A stretch of 18,624 nt of DNA. Source: Rhizobium sp. Q54. GTDB lineage: Bacteria; Pseudomonadota; Alphaproteobacteria; Rickettsiales; UBA1997. The stretch is taken from assembly GCA_945865745.1 (NCBI GenBank), contig CAMBFP010000006.1, forward strand, positions 1 through 18,624, in the 5' to 3' direction. Both the position numbers and the translations under genes were made by a program. Every line of letters starts with the position of its first letter. Position 1 is the stretch's first letter. The notes under the pieces are model-generated. The model was not told the origin of the DNA and did no database searches. It saw only the letters and a list, made by a program, of their open reading frames with translations. This document shows positions 1 to 7,426 of this stretch, in pieces.

Positions 1-317
1 GCATAAACTTCAGTAGCAATTTTAATTAGAATCTCTTTGTCAAATTGATCACCGTAAACTCTAAAAGCCAAACTCATTGCCTCGGTCAATTGTTGACGAC
101 CTCTCTCGTCAAAAGGCCTAGATGATTTACCGGTTAGGATCGCATCTGGACTAACTTCAAGCACCTCTGAAAGTTTCTTTAAAACCTCGTTAGAAACACC
201 ACTGCGCCCTTTTTCAAAACCAGAAAGTAGCTGTTTGCTCACGCCAATTTTATGCGCCAGATCACTTTGGCTAATTTTTTTTTCTTCGCGTATTTGTTTG
301 AGAAAATTTTCTGACAT
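1..317 (-). CDS. XRE-family HTH transcriptional regulator, N-terminal part (truncated by window edge)
   Basis: Reading the minus strand from the ATG at 317-315 gives an open frame of 105 codons running off the left edge. Residues 1-60 form a classic lambda-repressor-like helix-turn-helix: an IREEKKISQSDLAHKIGVSK stretch, then a recognition helix ending FEKGR, then a segment with LKKLSEVLEVSPDAIL. This pattern is typical of DNA-binding XRE proteins that act as regulators or antitoxins. The visible tail after residue 65 (RPFDERGRQQLTEAM and onwards) is not a domain I recognise; the C-terminus lies outside the window. No partner toxin gene is visible on the right-hand side. Fold assignment is firm; role and target are unknown. 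Confidence 0.85.
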   Translation of the reverse strand, partial: MSENFLKQIREEKKISQSDLAHKIGVSKQLLSGFEKGRSGVSNEVLKKLSEVLEVSPDAILTGKSSRPFDERGRQQLTEAMSLAFRVYGDQFDKEILIKIATEVY

Positions 318-532
318 GTAGGTAGATAAATTTACGCCATCTTGTGAGTGATTTTTTGCAAGTCCAGGTTGTGGATTTAGGTACTTACTTACTACTTCTT
401 CATTGTGAGTGCGATGCCAGTAATCCAGTTTGTTAAGGTATGAATCGCCACACTGCGCTCGCAATGAAAAACTTTAGATCCCTACCCAACTTGCAAATAA
501 AAGATCCGTCTTTACGTTGCCGCGCCTCACAC
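318..532. other. Intergenic region before tRNA-Phe
   Basis: No convincing gene is seen in these 215 bases. The stretch at 442-467 (reading tgaatcgccacactgcgctc and on into gcaatga) resembles the ATTGCGAGC-type dispersed intergenic repeat of many Proteobacteria, seen here in its reverse sense. It is a single copy in this window, so it is only a suggestion. Promoters of the regulator and of tRNA-Phe must lie here, but I see no clear -35/-10 pair. Confidence 0.4.
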
Positions 533-608
533 GCCTGAATAGCTCAGTTGGTAGAGCAAAGGACTGAAAATCCTTGTGTCGCTGGTTCGATTCCGGCTTC
601 AGGCACCA
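533..608 (+). tRNA. tRNA-Phe (anticodon GAA)
   Basis: The sequence folds as a complete tRNA. Acceptor arms GCCTGAA (533-539) and TTCAGGC (598-604) pair perfectly, D-arm stems are GCTC/GAGC, the anticodon stem is AAGGA/TCCTT with loop CTGAAAA, and the T-arm is GCTGG-TTCGATT-CCGGC. The anticodon GAA (566-568) reads phenylalanine codons. The terminal CCA is encoded (606-608). The last ten bases overlap the 3' end of the convergent gene pgeF. Confidence 0.96.
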
Positions 609-1300
609 CCACCCACCACAATCACCGCAACATTCCTTCCGCAGTCCTTTTCTTCTTGATGCGCTGATCTTCTAAAAGAAAAAAAATCTTGTTCGTTGGT
701 GTAAGTGTCAATTCGTTGATTTTTGATTTTTGTAATTCCTGATTCTTTTAATTTTTTTTCGACGTAAGAAGGAAGGTCAAACCAATATTTCCCAGCGCCC
801 TCACCTTTGATGAAAAAAAATTTATTGTCTGAATTTTCATGCAAAAAATCGTCTAAAAATTCCTGAGAAACTTCGTAGGATTTTTGCTGAATCATTGGCC
901 CAATCACTGCTTCAATATTTTCTGCACCAAGCTTTTTCATTTCAGTAACAGTCTCTGAAATCACGCCAAATCTTGCTCCGCGCCATCCAGCATGCGCAGC
1001 GGCGATTATTTTTTTCTCTGCGTCCCAAAATAAAATCGGCGCACAATCAGCAGTGATTATTCCAAGGACAACATTTGGTAAATTGGTTACCAGCGCGTCT
1101 GCCTTGGGCAAATTCTGATTGCCGTGAATTTTTTCTGCATGATCAACAACAACAACTTCGGCACCGTGAATTTGATTTACGAATAAAACTGCCGCCGGAG
1201 AAAAATTTTTCTTACGCAGCGCGAGATCAAGACTTATTCGCTCAGACAGGCCGCGATCAATTGCACAATCTTTGCCAAAAAAATGATATTTGATGCTCAT
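599..1300 (-). CDS. pgeF: Purine nucleoside phosphorylase / YfiH-PgeF laccase-domain protein
   Basis: A 233-residue member of the DUF152/YfiH family. The E. coli protein (PgeF) corrects misincorporated amino acids in peptidoglycan precursors, and homologues show adenosine/inosine phosphorylase activity or were called polyphenol oxidases. The metal-site signature is present: His45 (VNQIHGAEV), Cys86 (ITADCAPI) and His103 (AAAHAGWRGAR), followed by GPMIQQKSYEV and FFSFRRS near the end. The start ATG (1300-1298) overlaps the thrB stop as ATGA, so the pair is probably translationally coupled. The stop codon TGA (601-599) lies inside the 3' acceptor strand of the convergent tRNA-Phe, so the last residues (GGGA) are partly written by the tRNA's CCA end. 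Family is clear; substrate in vivo is open. Confidence 0.93.
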   Translation of the reverse strand: MSIKYHFFGKDCAIDRGLSERISLDLALRKKNFSPAAVLFVNQIHGAEVVVVDHAEKIHGNQNLPKADALVTNLPNVVLGIITADCAPILFWDAEKKIIAAAHAGWRGARFGVISETVTEMKKLGAENIEAVIGPMIQQKSYEVSQEFLDDFLHENSDNKFFFIKGEGAGKYWFDLPSYVEKKLKESGITKIKNQRIDTYTNEQDFFSFRRSAHQEEKDCGRNVAVIVVGGGA

Positions 1301-2220
1301 GTGTGAGACTTAAAAAATCTGAGTTTTTCTAAATATTCTTGCGGGTCTTTAACCGTGACAAAGGAATCTTTGGGCGTGAAGAACATGTCATGAAGCCTTG
1401 TCAATAAAAAGCGCATCGCCGCACCAACTAAGGCAATTTTCAGAAAATCTTTTTCCTCTTCGGAAAATTTTCTGACTGTTTCGTAGCCTTGAAATAACGC
1501 AGCAAATTTTTCTTCACCATCGACCCAAGCCGTCACGGCGATAGCAAAATCGTAGATCAAAGCATCATTGGCAGCGAAATAAAAATCGATTATTCCACTC
1601 ACTTTTTCATCTTCACCAAAAAAAACATTGTCGCAAAAAAGGTCTAAATGAACTGCGGCGCTAGGCAGATCAAGGCGCCAACATTTTTCTAGAAAATCTA
1701 AATTCTCCAAAATTTCTTCGCGTAAATCTTTTTGGTAATCATCAAGCAAGCGTTCGAACTTAGAAAACAAAGGACGAAGGCTAAAAATTCCTAAATCATT
1801 TTTGCGCGACATTGAAAAATCAGCGGCGGCTAAATGCAATTTGGCTAAAATTTTTCCGACTTCAAAACAGCTATTCGTCGTAATTTTTTCGACAGCTTTT
1901 CCACTTAAAAAAGTAACGATTGCTGATTTTTTCTCTTTGAGATCAACAAGCACAGAACCTTTATTGCTCAGGATTGGTCGCGGACAAGAAATTTCATTTT
2001 CTGCCAAGTGCAGTTTTAAATTTATGAAAAATGGCAGATCCTTTTTGGCAAGGCGCGACTCAAAAATTGTCAGAATAAACTTGCCCTGATTAGTCTCTAA
2101 AATGAAGTTAGAATTGTCGATTCCTTCAAGAATTTCTTTGAAATCAACTAACTCTCCGATGCTGTATTTTCTAAGGTGAGAAGTAATTTCTTCCCTTGTA
2201 ACTTTTGTGTAAACCGCCAT
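1297..2220 (-). CDS. thrB: Homoserine kinase, APH-fold type (ThrB)
   Basis: A 307-residue protein of the aminoglycoside-phosphotransferase-like kinase fold, matching the alphaproteobacterial form of homoserine kinase, which makes O-phosphohomoserine for threonine synthesis. The catalytic loop is HLDLFCDNVFF, with His191, Asp193 and Asn198; the metal-binding Asp is in SGIIDFYFAANDALIYDFAI (Asp212). This last segment, with DFYFA and YDFAI, is the best marker separating ThrB from other APH kinases. ATG at 2220 starts in the expected place, before a TKVTREEITSHL segment. The gene ends in an ATGA overlap with pgeF. No hom or thrC is nearby. The divergent ispA start lies only 28 bases away. Other APH kinases cannot be excluded, but the fit to ThrB is good. 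Confidence 0.88.
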   Translation of the reverse strand: MAVYTKVTREEITSHLRKYSIGELVDFKEILEGIDNSNFILETNQGKFILTIFESRLAKKDLPFFINLKLHLAENEISCPRPILSNKGSVLVDLKEKKSAIVTFLSGKAVEKITTNSCFEVGKILAKLHLAAADFSMSRKNDLGIFSLRPLFSKFERLLDDYQKDLREEILENLDFLEKCWRLDLPSAAVHLDLFCDNVFFGEDEKVSGIIDFYFAANDALIYDFAIAVTAWVDGEEKFAALFQGYETVRKFSEEEKDFLKIALVGAAMRFLLTRLHDMFFTPKDSFVTVKDPQEYLEKLRFFKSHT

Positions 2221-2248
2221 AAATTTAGACTTAATTTAATCTCGAAAA

Positions 2249-3145
2249 ATGCTCTCCCAGAATCTCAAAGAATCCCTTCTAGCCTGCTCCATTATCGTGC
2301 AAAAAAGAATGGATGAACTTTTACCTCGCGACTTCGCCGATTCAAAATTGATTGAAGCAATGCGCTATTCAACACTGTCTGAAGGAAAAAGAATTCGTCC
2401 ATTTTTATTGATGGCTTCAGCGCAAATTTTTGGGGTGTCGATTTTAACTTCGCTTAACGCCGCGGTGGCGCTGGAATTCATCCATGTTTACTCGTTGATT
2501 CACGATGATTTACCGGCGATGGATAATGATGATTTTAGGCGCGGCAGACCTTCAAATCACAAAAAATTTAATGAGGCCACCGCTATTCTTGCTGGCGATG
2601 CGCTGCTTACTTATGCTTTTCAAATACTCGCTGATCCCGCTACGCACAAGGATGCTTCGGTTCGCTGCGAGTTAATTCAAATAATTTCTAAGGCCGCTGG
2701 ATTCTCTGGAATGGCCGGTGGACAAATGATGGACCTTGAAAAAGCTGAGCAAAAAATTTCCAAAGAAACTCTTGCCAAATTGCATCGCTTAAAAACCGGT
2801 GAACTTTTTATGGCAGCAGCAGAAAGTGGTGCTGCTATTGGTCGCTGCGGGGTCTATGAACGTCATGCGCTGCGTTATTTTGCCCATGATTTGGGTTTGG
2901 CTTTTCAGATCAAAGATGATGTTTTGGATCATCGCGACATCAGCACCAATAAATTTGAAATCGAAGAAGCGCGCCACAAAAAACCAAAAGAAAATGCCAG
3001 CATCGTTGATGTAGTTGGTTTAGAAAATGCCGAAAAGCAGCTAAAATTATTACACGAACAATCGATCGCTCATTTACGAATTTTTGGCGACAAAGCTAAG
3101 TTGCTGATTGACCTCGCCGAGTTCGTAATAATGAGAGAGAAATAA
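2249..3145 (+). CDS. ispA: Farnesyl diphosphate synthase (polyprenyl synthetase family)
   Basis: A 298-residue trans-isoprenyl diphosphate synthase, which condenses IPP with DMAPP/GPP, giving the C15 precursor of undecaprenyl phosphate, quinone side chains and haem O. The LSEGKRIRPFLLM substrate-binding segment lies at 43-55. The first Asp-rich motif is DDLPAMD (86-92), of the spaced bacterial FPP synthase type, preceded by YSLIH; the GGQMMDLE motif is at 158-164 and the second Asp-rich motif DDVLD at 223-227. The segment after the second motif (RDISTNKFEIEEARHKKP) is more diverged than usual, lacking the GKxxGKD pattern. The start ATG sits 28 bases from the divergent thrB start, with no clear Shine-Dalgarno. 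Product chain length (C15 versus C20) is inferred. Confidence 0.93.
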   Translation: MLSQNLKESLLACSIIVQKRMDELLPRDFADSKLIEAMRYSTLSEGKRIRPFLLMASAQIFGVSILTSLNAAVALEFIHVYSLIHDDLPAMDNDDFRRGRPSNHKKFNEATAILAGDALLTYAFQILADPATHKDASVRCELIQIISKAAGFSGMAGGQMMDLEKAEQKISKETLAKLHRLKTGELFMAAAESGAAIGRCGVYERHALRYFAHDLGLAFQIKDDVLDHRDISTNKFEIEEARHKKPKENASIVDVVGLENAEKQLKLLHEQSIAHLRIFGDKAKLLIDLAEFVIMREK

Positions 3146-3221
3146 CAAATTTAATCCGACCAAGGCACCAACACTTTCTTTTCACACCACTCCCTGTAAA
3201 AAGATCGAAAATAATAAAAAT

Positions 3222-4487
3222 ATGAAAATCACAGTAATTGGCAGTGGCTACGTAGGTTTGGTTTCGGGCGTTTGTTTTGCTAAACTTGGACATGAAGTTG
3301 TCTGCGTCGACAAAGACGAAAAGAAAATTTCTCAATTAAGATCTGGCGTAGTTCCAATTTTTGAACCCGGGCTTTCTGAGTTGCTTGCTGAAGTAAAAAT
3401 TTCTTTTACTACAAATTTAAAAGATGGCTTAAGCGGCTCTGGCGTTGTTTTCATTGCTGTCGGCACTCCGCAAGATGAAGATGGATCAGCTGATCTTTCT
3501 TACGTTCTTGCCGCCACAAAAGAAGTCGCAGAACTTTCAGATTCTTATAAATTAATCGTCACCAAATCGACAGTTCCGGCAGGCACTGGCGCAAAAATAA
3601 AAGCACTAGTTAAGCAAGTAAATCCGCAGCTAGATTTTGCCGTGGCTTCTAATCCAGAATTTTTACGCGAAGGTGTTGCGATCAATGATTTCATGAATCC
3701 AGACCGCATTGTTGTTGGAGTTGAAGATGAAAAATCACAAAAAATTTTCGCCGAAATTTACGCAAAATTCGCACCAGAAAAATTAGTCTCAACCGACATC
3801 ATCACCGCCGAATTAATCAAATACGCTTCCAACTCTTTCCTCGCCACCAAAATTTCTTTTATCAATGAAATGTCTGATTTATGCGAGGCAGTTGGCGGCA
3901 ATATAAAACAGCTTGCCCGCGCTGTGGGATTAGACTCACGCATTGGTGAAAAATTTTTAAATCCTGGCCCCGGATTTGGCGGATCATGTTTTCCAAAAGA
4001 CATTTTGGCGATTCTAAATGTCGCCAAAGAAAATTCTGTTGAGCTCTCTTTGATCGATTCAGTAATCGCTTCGAATCAAAAAAGGAAAATCAGAATGGTC
4101 GAAAAAATTCTCACCATTCCCGCCAAGAAAATCGCACTTCTTGGCCTCGCTTTCAAAGGAAATACCGATGATATTCGCTATTCGCCAGCAATCACCATCG
4201 CTAAAGAATTGGCCAAACAAGATGTAAAAATTTTCGCTCACGATTTTGCCGCAATTGAAAATGCAAAAGTGGAATTGGCGGAATTTAAAAATATTTCTTT
4301 CTGCGAAGATGTTTACGAAGCTGCAGCTGATGCAGATTTAATCGTAATCGTTACCGAGTGGGAAAAATATCGCGCACTCGATTTTTCAAAAATCAGAACC
4401 AAAAAAATCATCGATTTACGCAATCTTTTTGATGCAAAAGAGATGAGAGAGAAGGGTTTTGAATATCACTGCGTCGGTAGTAAATAA
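3222..4487 (+). CDS. ugd: UDP-glucose 6-dehydrogenase
   Basis: A 421-residue nucleotide-sugar dehydrogenase that oxidises UDP-glucose to UDP-glucuronate with two NAD+, feeding surface-polysaccharide or lipid A sugar synthesis. The N-terminal Rossmann motif is VIGSGYVGLVSG (5-16), followed by VCVDKD; the AVGTPQDEDGSADLSYV stretch and TKSTVPAGTG come next, then NPEFLREG. The catalytic Cys256 sits in GPGFGGSCFPKD. The C-terminal UDP-binding domain contains GLAFKGNTDDIRYSPA and ends with the IDLRNLFD segment. Length matches the family. It follows ispA after 76 bases without an obvious terminator. tRNA-Arg follows nine bases after the stop. UDP-mannose or UDP-GlcNAc dehydrogenases are relatives but the motifs fit Ugd best. 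Confidence 0.95.
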   Translation: MKITVIGSGYVGLVSGVCFAKLGHEVVCVDKDEKKISQLRSGVVPIFEPGLSELLAEVKISFTTNLKDGLSGSGVVFIAVGTPQDEDGSADLSYVLAATKEVAELSDSYKLIVTKSTVPAGTGAKIKALVKQVNPQLDFAVASNPEFLREGVAINDFMNPDRIVVGVEDEKSQKIFAEIYAKFAPEKLVSTDIITAELIKYASNSFLATKISFINEMSDLCEAVGGNIKQLARAVGLDSRIGEKFLNPGPGFGGSCFPKDILAILNVAKENSVELSLIDSVIASNQKRKIRMVEKILTIPAKKIALLGLAFKGNTDDIRYSPAITIAKELAKQDVKIFAHDFAAIENAKVELAEFKNISFCEDVYEAAADADLIVIVTEWEKYRALDFSKIRTKKIIDLRNLFDAKEMREKGFEYHCVGSK

Positions 4488-4496
4488 ATTTCATTA

Positions 4497-4571
4497 GCCC
4501 CCGTAGCTCAGGGGATAGAGCAGTGGTTTCCTAAACCATGTGCGCATGTTCGAGTCATGCCGGGGGCACCA
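4497..4571 (+). tRNA. tRNA-Arg (anticodon CCT)
   Basis: A full cloverleaf is present. Acceptor strands GCCCCCG (4497-4503) and CGGGGGC (4561-4567) pair perfectly, the anticodon stem GTGGT/ACCAT encloses loop TTCCTAA, and the T-arm is GCATG-TTCGAGT-CATGC. The anticodon CCT (4530-4532) reads the AGG arginine codon. CCA is encoded at 4569-4571. Its 3' 19 bases are repeated at 4632-4650, a pattern seen where integrative elements use a tRNA as attachment site. Confidence 0.95.
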
Positions 4572-4574
4572 AAA
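4556..4574 (+). repeat. Direct repeat, copy 1 (3' end of tRNA-Arg), possible attachment core
   Basis: The 19 bases catgccgggggcaccaaaa cover the end of the T-arm, the acceptor strand and CCA plus three bases. An identical copy begins 76 bases later. Identity to a tRNA 3' end is the usual form of an att core, but no integrase lies in the window. Confidence 0.6.
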
Positions 4575-4604
4575 TACAAATTTAGATCGGCCGATGTTGC
4601 CGCC

Positions 4605-4629
4605 GAAAATGACCGTTTAGGTCATTTTC
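4605..4629. repeat. Perfect 10-bp inverted repeat (small dispersed palindrome)
   Basis: Arms GAAAATGACC (4605-4614) and GGTCATTTTC (4620-4629) flank the loop gttta. The same 25-base element, with decayed right arm, occurs at 7920-7944 (21 of 25 bases equal). It may act as a weak hairpin terminator after tRNA-Arg, but the T-run is only four bases and belongs to the stem. Confidence 0.6.
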
Positions 4630-4631
4630 TC

Positions 4632-4650
4632 CATGCCGGGGGCACCAAAA
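4632..4650 (+). repeat. Direct repeat, copy 2 of the tRNA-Arg 3' end
   Basis: This is identical to 4556-4574, but without the rest of a tRNA upstream: the 57 bases between the copies do not fold as a cloverleaf. It looks like a tRNA remnant or the outer att copy of an excised or eroded element. Confidence 0.6.
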
Positions 4651-4728
4651 ACTATTAAAACTATTAATACATTCAGAGAGTAAAGAATTTGGCTGCATTG
4701 TTTTATACAGCAAAATCAAGACTTGATC

Positions 4729-4734
4729 TATAAT
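4729..4734 (+). promoter_or_regulatory. Candidate -10 element upstream of the AlbA_2/ATPase gene
   Basis: A perfect TATAAT stands 51 bases before the ATG at 4786 in a strongly AT-rich leader. No good -35 box lies 16-18 bases upstream, so this is only a candidate. Confidence 0.3.
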
Positions 4735-4785
4735 ACATTCTATACTACATCATTCACCACATTTAAACAACAAAACCCCTACTAA

Positions 4786-6243
4786 ATGGATTACTTAGAA
4801 AGTCTCTGCCTCGAATTAATAGAAAAAAGTCTAGCTCCTTTTCCTTGTGAGTTAAACGAACTCGATTGGAAAGAGGCGCTATCCTCCAACGGGGAGAAAC
4901 TCAGCAAACATCTTTCCGCCTTTGCCAATCTTCCTGGAGGGGGATTTTTGGTTTATGGAATTGATGATCACGGAAAAGTAATTGGCGTTGGCAGCGAAGG
5001 CGAAATAAAAAACATTACCTCATCCTTAAGCAATGTAGCGCGACACAATCTCAAGCCAGAAATCAAAATTGAATTCGTAAAATTCAAACATTCCGGACGC
5101 TTACTTCTAGCAGCTTACATTCATGAATCGGTGCAAAAACCGGTCAGTCTAAAAAACAAAGGATTAGAATTTTCTTACATCAGAGTTGCTGGAAACACTA
5201 GGCAAATGAGTGAGCCTGAACTTCGTGCTGCGATGCTTTCGTCGCGCATGTTGCGTTACGAAGAATTACCCGCGGTTTTACCGATTAGCAACCAATCCAA
5301 GTGGGTCGATTTATTTGATTTCAGCGAATTCGTAAAGAGAACCAACCCAACTCCGATCAACAATAAAGAAGCTCTCAACGAACATCTTTTTCATCACAAA
5401 CTTTTGCTAAAAACCAAAGGAAAATATTTACCGACAAATCTTTGTGTCTTGCTTTGTGCCGAGGATTTTAGGGCCTTCCCGGGATATGAAAAATTCGCCA
5501 TCCGCATTACCGAATATGACGGAAGCAGTAAGATTTCTTCCAAACGAGATATCTTTTTTAACCAGGGCTATTCCCTAACTTTGGATGATGCAGTGAGTAA
5601 AATCTCATCATTACTTTCACATCGCGAATCAATCAAAAAGGCGAGTCGCATCAATGAATCTCTAGTGCCAGAAATCGCGATTCGCGAGTTGTTAGCCAAT
5701 GCCATCATCCATCGCGATTACACTCAAAATAACGGTTTCGTCACCGTCGATATTTTTTCTGATCGTATCGAAATCACCAATCCAGGAGGCTTGCTGCCAG
5801 AGATCTCGTCTGATCGCCTGATCGATCATCCCTCCAAAACCAGAAACGAAGTACTAGCCGACATCATGCGCAAAACACACTTCGCTGAAGAAAAGGGCAG
5901 TGGTTATGATAAGGTAGTCAACTCCATTGAAATAAATGTCTTGCCACCAATAAAATGGCGCCTCGAGCAAGATTACTTTTGCGTCATTCTCTACATGCCA
6001 AAAAAATTCAGTGAGACGGAAAAAGAGGAAAGAATCGAAGCGGTTTTTCAACACTCTTGCCTGAATTTAGTGAGTAACAAAAGAACGGCAAACAAGTCGA
6101 TTCGCCACAGATTTGCCTTTGGCGATCACGAACAAACCAAAACTTTACGCCTAATCCAAGACTGCCTCAAAGCAGGCCGCATCAAGTGTGCCAACTCTAA
6201 AGACTTACGCCGCGACTGGCATTACCTTCCTTATTTCGCATGA
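4786..6243 (+). CDS. AlbA_2 domain plus GHKL-like ATPase domain protein (Schlafen-AlbA_2/RecG-C-like)
   Basis: A 485-residue protein with the two-domain plan often annotated as putative transcriptional regulator or 'ATP-dependent DNA helicase RecG-like', although no helicase motifs are present. The N-terminal AlbA_2 (Schlafen-type) domain spans about 20-150, with FANLPGGGFLVYGIDDHGKV and later SYIRVAGNTRQMS. The C-terminal HATPase_c_4-type domain has the N-box ELLANAIIHRDY (Glu301, Asn305, His309), DRIEITNPGG (326-335) and a glycine-rich EEKGSGYDKV (368-377). The last 75 residues look like a short winged-helix-type tail. AlbA_2 proteins bind nucleic acid and some belong to defence or phage-linked loci. 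Here it sits just after a duplicated tRNA 3' end and overlaps dusB by ATGA, so the two are probably co-translated. Domain call is solid; function is unknown. Confidence 0.88.
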   Translation: MDYLESLCLELIEKSLAPFPCELNELDWKEALSSNGEKLSKHLSAFANLPGGGFLVYGIDDHGKVIGVGSEGEIKNITSSLSNVARHNLKPEIKIEFVKFKHSGRLLLAAYIHESVQKPVSLKNKGLEFSYIRVAGNTRQMSEPELRAAMLSSRMLRYEELPAVLPISNQSKWVDLFDFSEFVKRTNPTPINNKEALNEHLFHHKLLLKTKGKYLPTNLCVLLCAEDFRAFPGYEKFAIRITEYDGSSKISSKRDIFFNQGYSLTLDDAVSKISSLLSHRESIKKASRINESLVPEIAIRELLANAIIHRDYTQNNGFVTVDIFSDRIEITNPGGLLPEISSDRLIDHPSKTRNEVLADIMRKTHFAEEKGSGYDKVVNSIEINVLPPIKWRLEQDYFCVILYMPKKFSETEKEERIEAVFQHSCLNLVSNKRTANKSIRHRFAFGDHEQTKTLRLIQDCLKAGRIKCANSKDLRRDWHYLPYFA

Positions 6244-7217
6244 TCCAAATCGGAAATATAACATTGCCAGGCAACGTCCTTCTTGCGCCAATGTCGGGAG
6301 TAACTGATCTACCTTTTCGTCGTTTAGTAAAAAAATTCGGCGCGCCTTTGGTGATTTCAGAAATGATCGCCTCGCGCGCGATGATTATGCAAACGCGCGA
6401 CTCGCTAAAAAAATGTGAGAGAGATGATGCGATTTACCCAATGTCTGTGCAGCTCGCAGGCTGTGATCCGGAAATTATGGCCGAAGCAGCGAAGCTTAAT
6501 GAAGATCTCGGAGCCGACATCATCGACATTAATTTCGGCTGCCCAGTCAAAAAAGTTGTAAATAGTTTTGCTGGCAGCGCCTTGATGAAAGACGAAGATC
6601 TTGCCACGCGCATCATGGAAGCGGTGGTTAAGGCCGTGAAAATTCCGGTAACGATGAAAACGCGTTTAGGTTGGAATTATGAAAATTTGAACTCGCCCAG
6701 CCTTGCAAAAAAAGCAGAAAATGTTGGCATTCAAATGCTCACCATTCACGGCCGCACCCGTTGTCAAATGTATGACGGCAGCGCCAACTGGGAATTAATT
6801 TCCCGCGTCAAAGAAGTCGTAAAAATTCCCGTAATCGCCAATGGCGACATCAAAAATTCTGACGATGCAAGAAAAGCGCTTGAGCTCTCAAAGGCAGATG
6901 GGGTAATGATCGGCAGAGCTGCTTACGGCAAACCTTGGTTGATTGCGCAGATTAATGCTGACTTAAAAGGTGAGGAGAAAATTCCCACTCCCGAACTCGT
7001 CGAACAAAAAGAAATCGTGCTCAATCACTTCGCAGAAATGATTGAGCACTACGGAGAGCAAACTGCTATTCCGCTCGCCCGAAAACACATTGGTTGGTAT
7101 AGTTCTGGCTTAAAAGGCTCGGCAGAATTTCGCGCAAAAATCAACGTGACGCAAGGTCAAGAAAATGTGCGCGACGAGATTAAAAGATTTTACGATTTGC
7201 AATTAATTACTCCTTAA
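6240..7217 (+). CDS. dusB: tRNA-dihydrouridine synthase, DusB/NifR3 type
   Basis: A 325-residue flavoenzyme that reduces uridine to dihydrouridine in the D-loop of tRNAs using FMN and NADPH. The TIM-barrel starts at LAPMSGVTDLPFRRLV, followed by SEMIASRA; the catalytic cysteine lies in DINFGCPVKKVVNSFAGSAL; FMN/phosphate-binding segments are VTMKTRLGW, TIHGRTRCQMYDGSANW, VIANGDI and DGVMIGRAAYGKPW. The C-terminal helical domain contains LARKHIGWYSSGLKGSAEFR. The start ATG overlaps the preceding stop (ATGA), making expression dependent on the upstream AlbA_2/ATPase gene, an unusual partner. Downstream lies the palindrome repeat island, whose first hairpin begins 13 bases after the stop. Confidence 0.95.
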   Translation: MIQIGNITLPGNVLLAPMSGVTDLPFRRLVKKFGAPLVISEMIASRAMIMQTRDSLKKCERDDAIYPMSVQLAGCDPEIMAEAAKLNEDLGADIIDINFGCPVKKVVNSFAGSALMKDEDLATRIMEAVVKAVKIPVTMKTRLGWNYENLNSPSLAKKAENVGIQMLTIHGRTRCQMYDGSANWELISRVKEVVKIPVIANGDIKNSDDARKALELSKADGVMIGRAAYGKPWLIAQINADLKGEEKIPTPELVEQKEIVLNHFAEMIEHYGEQTAIPLARKHIGWYSSGLKGSAEFRAKINVTQGQENVRDEIKRFYDLQLITP

Positions 7218-7229
7218 GACTCACCCTTC

Positions 7230-7260
7230 CTGGATCCCCGCCTGCGCGGGGATGACGGGA
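7230..7260 (+). repeat. Palindromic repeat R1 (forward)
   Basis: Begins ctggatccccgcctgcgc and ends with gatgacggga. The core is ATCCCCGC-ctgc-GCGGGGAT, an 8-bp stem with a 4-base loop. It belongs to the widespread proteobacterial intergenic repeat that translates as VIPAQAGIQ or SPRRRGS. It may also terminate dusB transcription. Confidence 0.9.
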
Positions 7261-7279
7261 GAGTTTTGGAAGCAGCCTT

Positions 7280-7310
7280 CTGGATCCCCGCCTGCGCGGG
7301 GATGACGGGA
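7280..7310 (+). repeat. Palindromic repeat R2 (forward)
   Basis: Identical to R1 over 31 bases. Its last seven bases (gacggga, 7304-7310) are also the first bases of the 31-bp tandem array. Confidence 0.9.
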
Positions 7311-7397
7311 CGAGAATTGAGCTCGTTACTTTCAGACGGGACGGGAATTGAGTGCGTTACTTTCGGACGGGAAAGAGAATTGAGTGCGTTATTTTCA
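7304..7397 (+). repeat. Tandem array of three ~31-bp units
   Basis: Units are 7304-7334 (31), 7335-7365 (31) and 7366-7397 (32). Each starts gacggga, carries gaattgag near the middle and ends with gtta(c/t)tttc(a/g). The units differ at a few positions. The array fills the space between forward palindrome R2 and inverted palindrome R3 almost to the base. Confidence 0.88.
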
Positions 7398-7398
7398 A

Positions 7399-7426
7399 CG
7401 TCATCCCCGCGCAGGCGGGGATCCAG
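7399..7426 (-). repeat. Palindromic repeat R3 (inverted)
   Basis: Reverse complement of the R1/R2 core (cgtcatccccgcgcaggc onward). It supplies the last codons and the TGA stop of the GIY-YIG gene. Confidence 0.9.

Noticed and set aside
4575..4650. A second tRNA gene after tRNA-Arg
   Set aside because: Only the 3' 19 bases match; no D-arm or anticodon arm can be formed.
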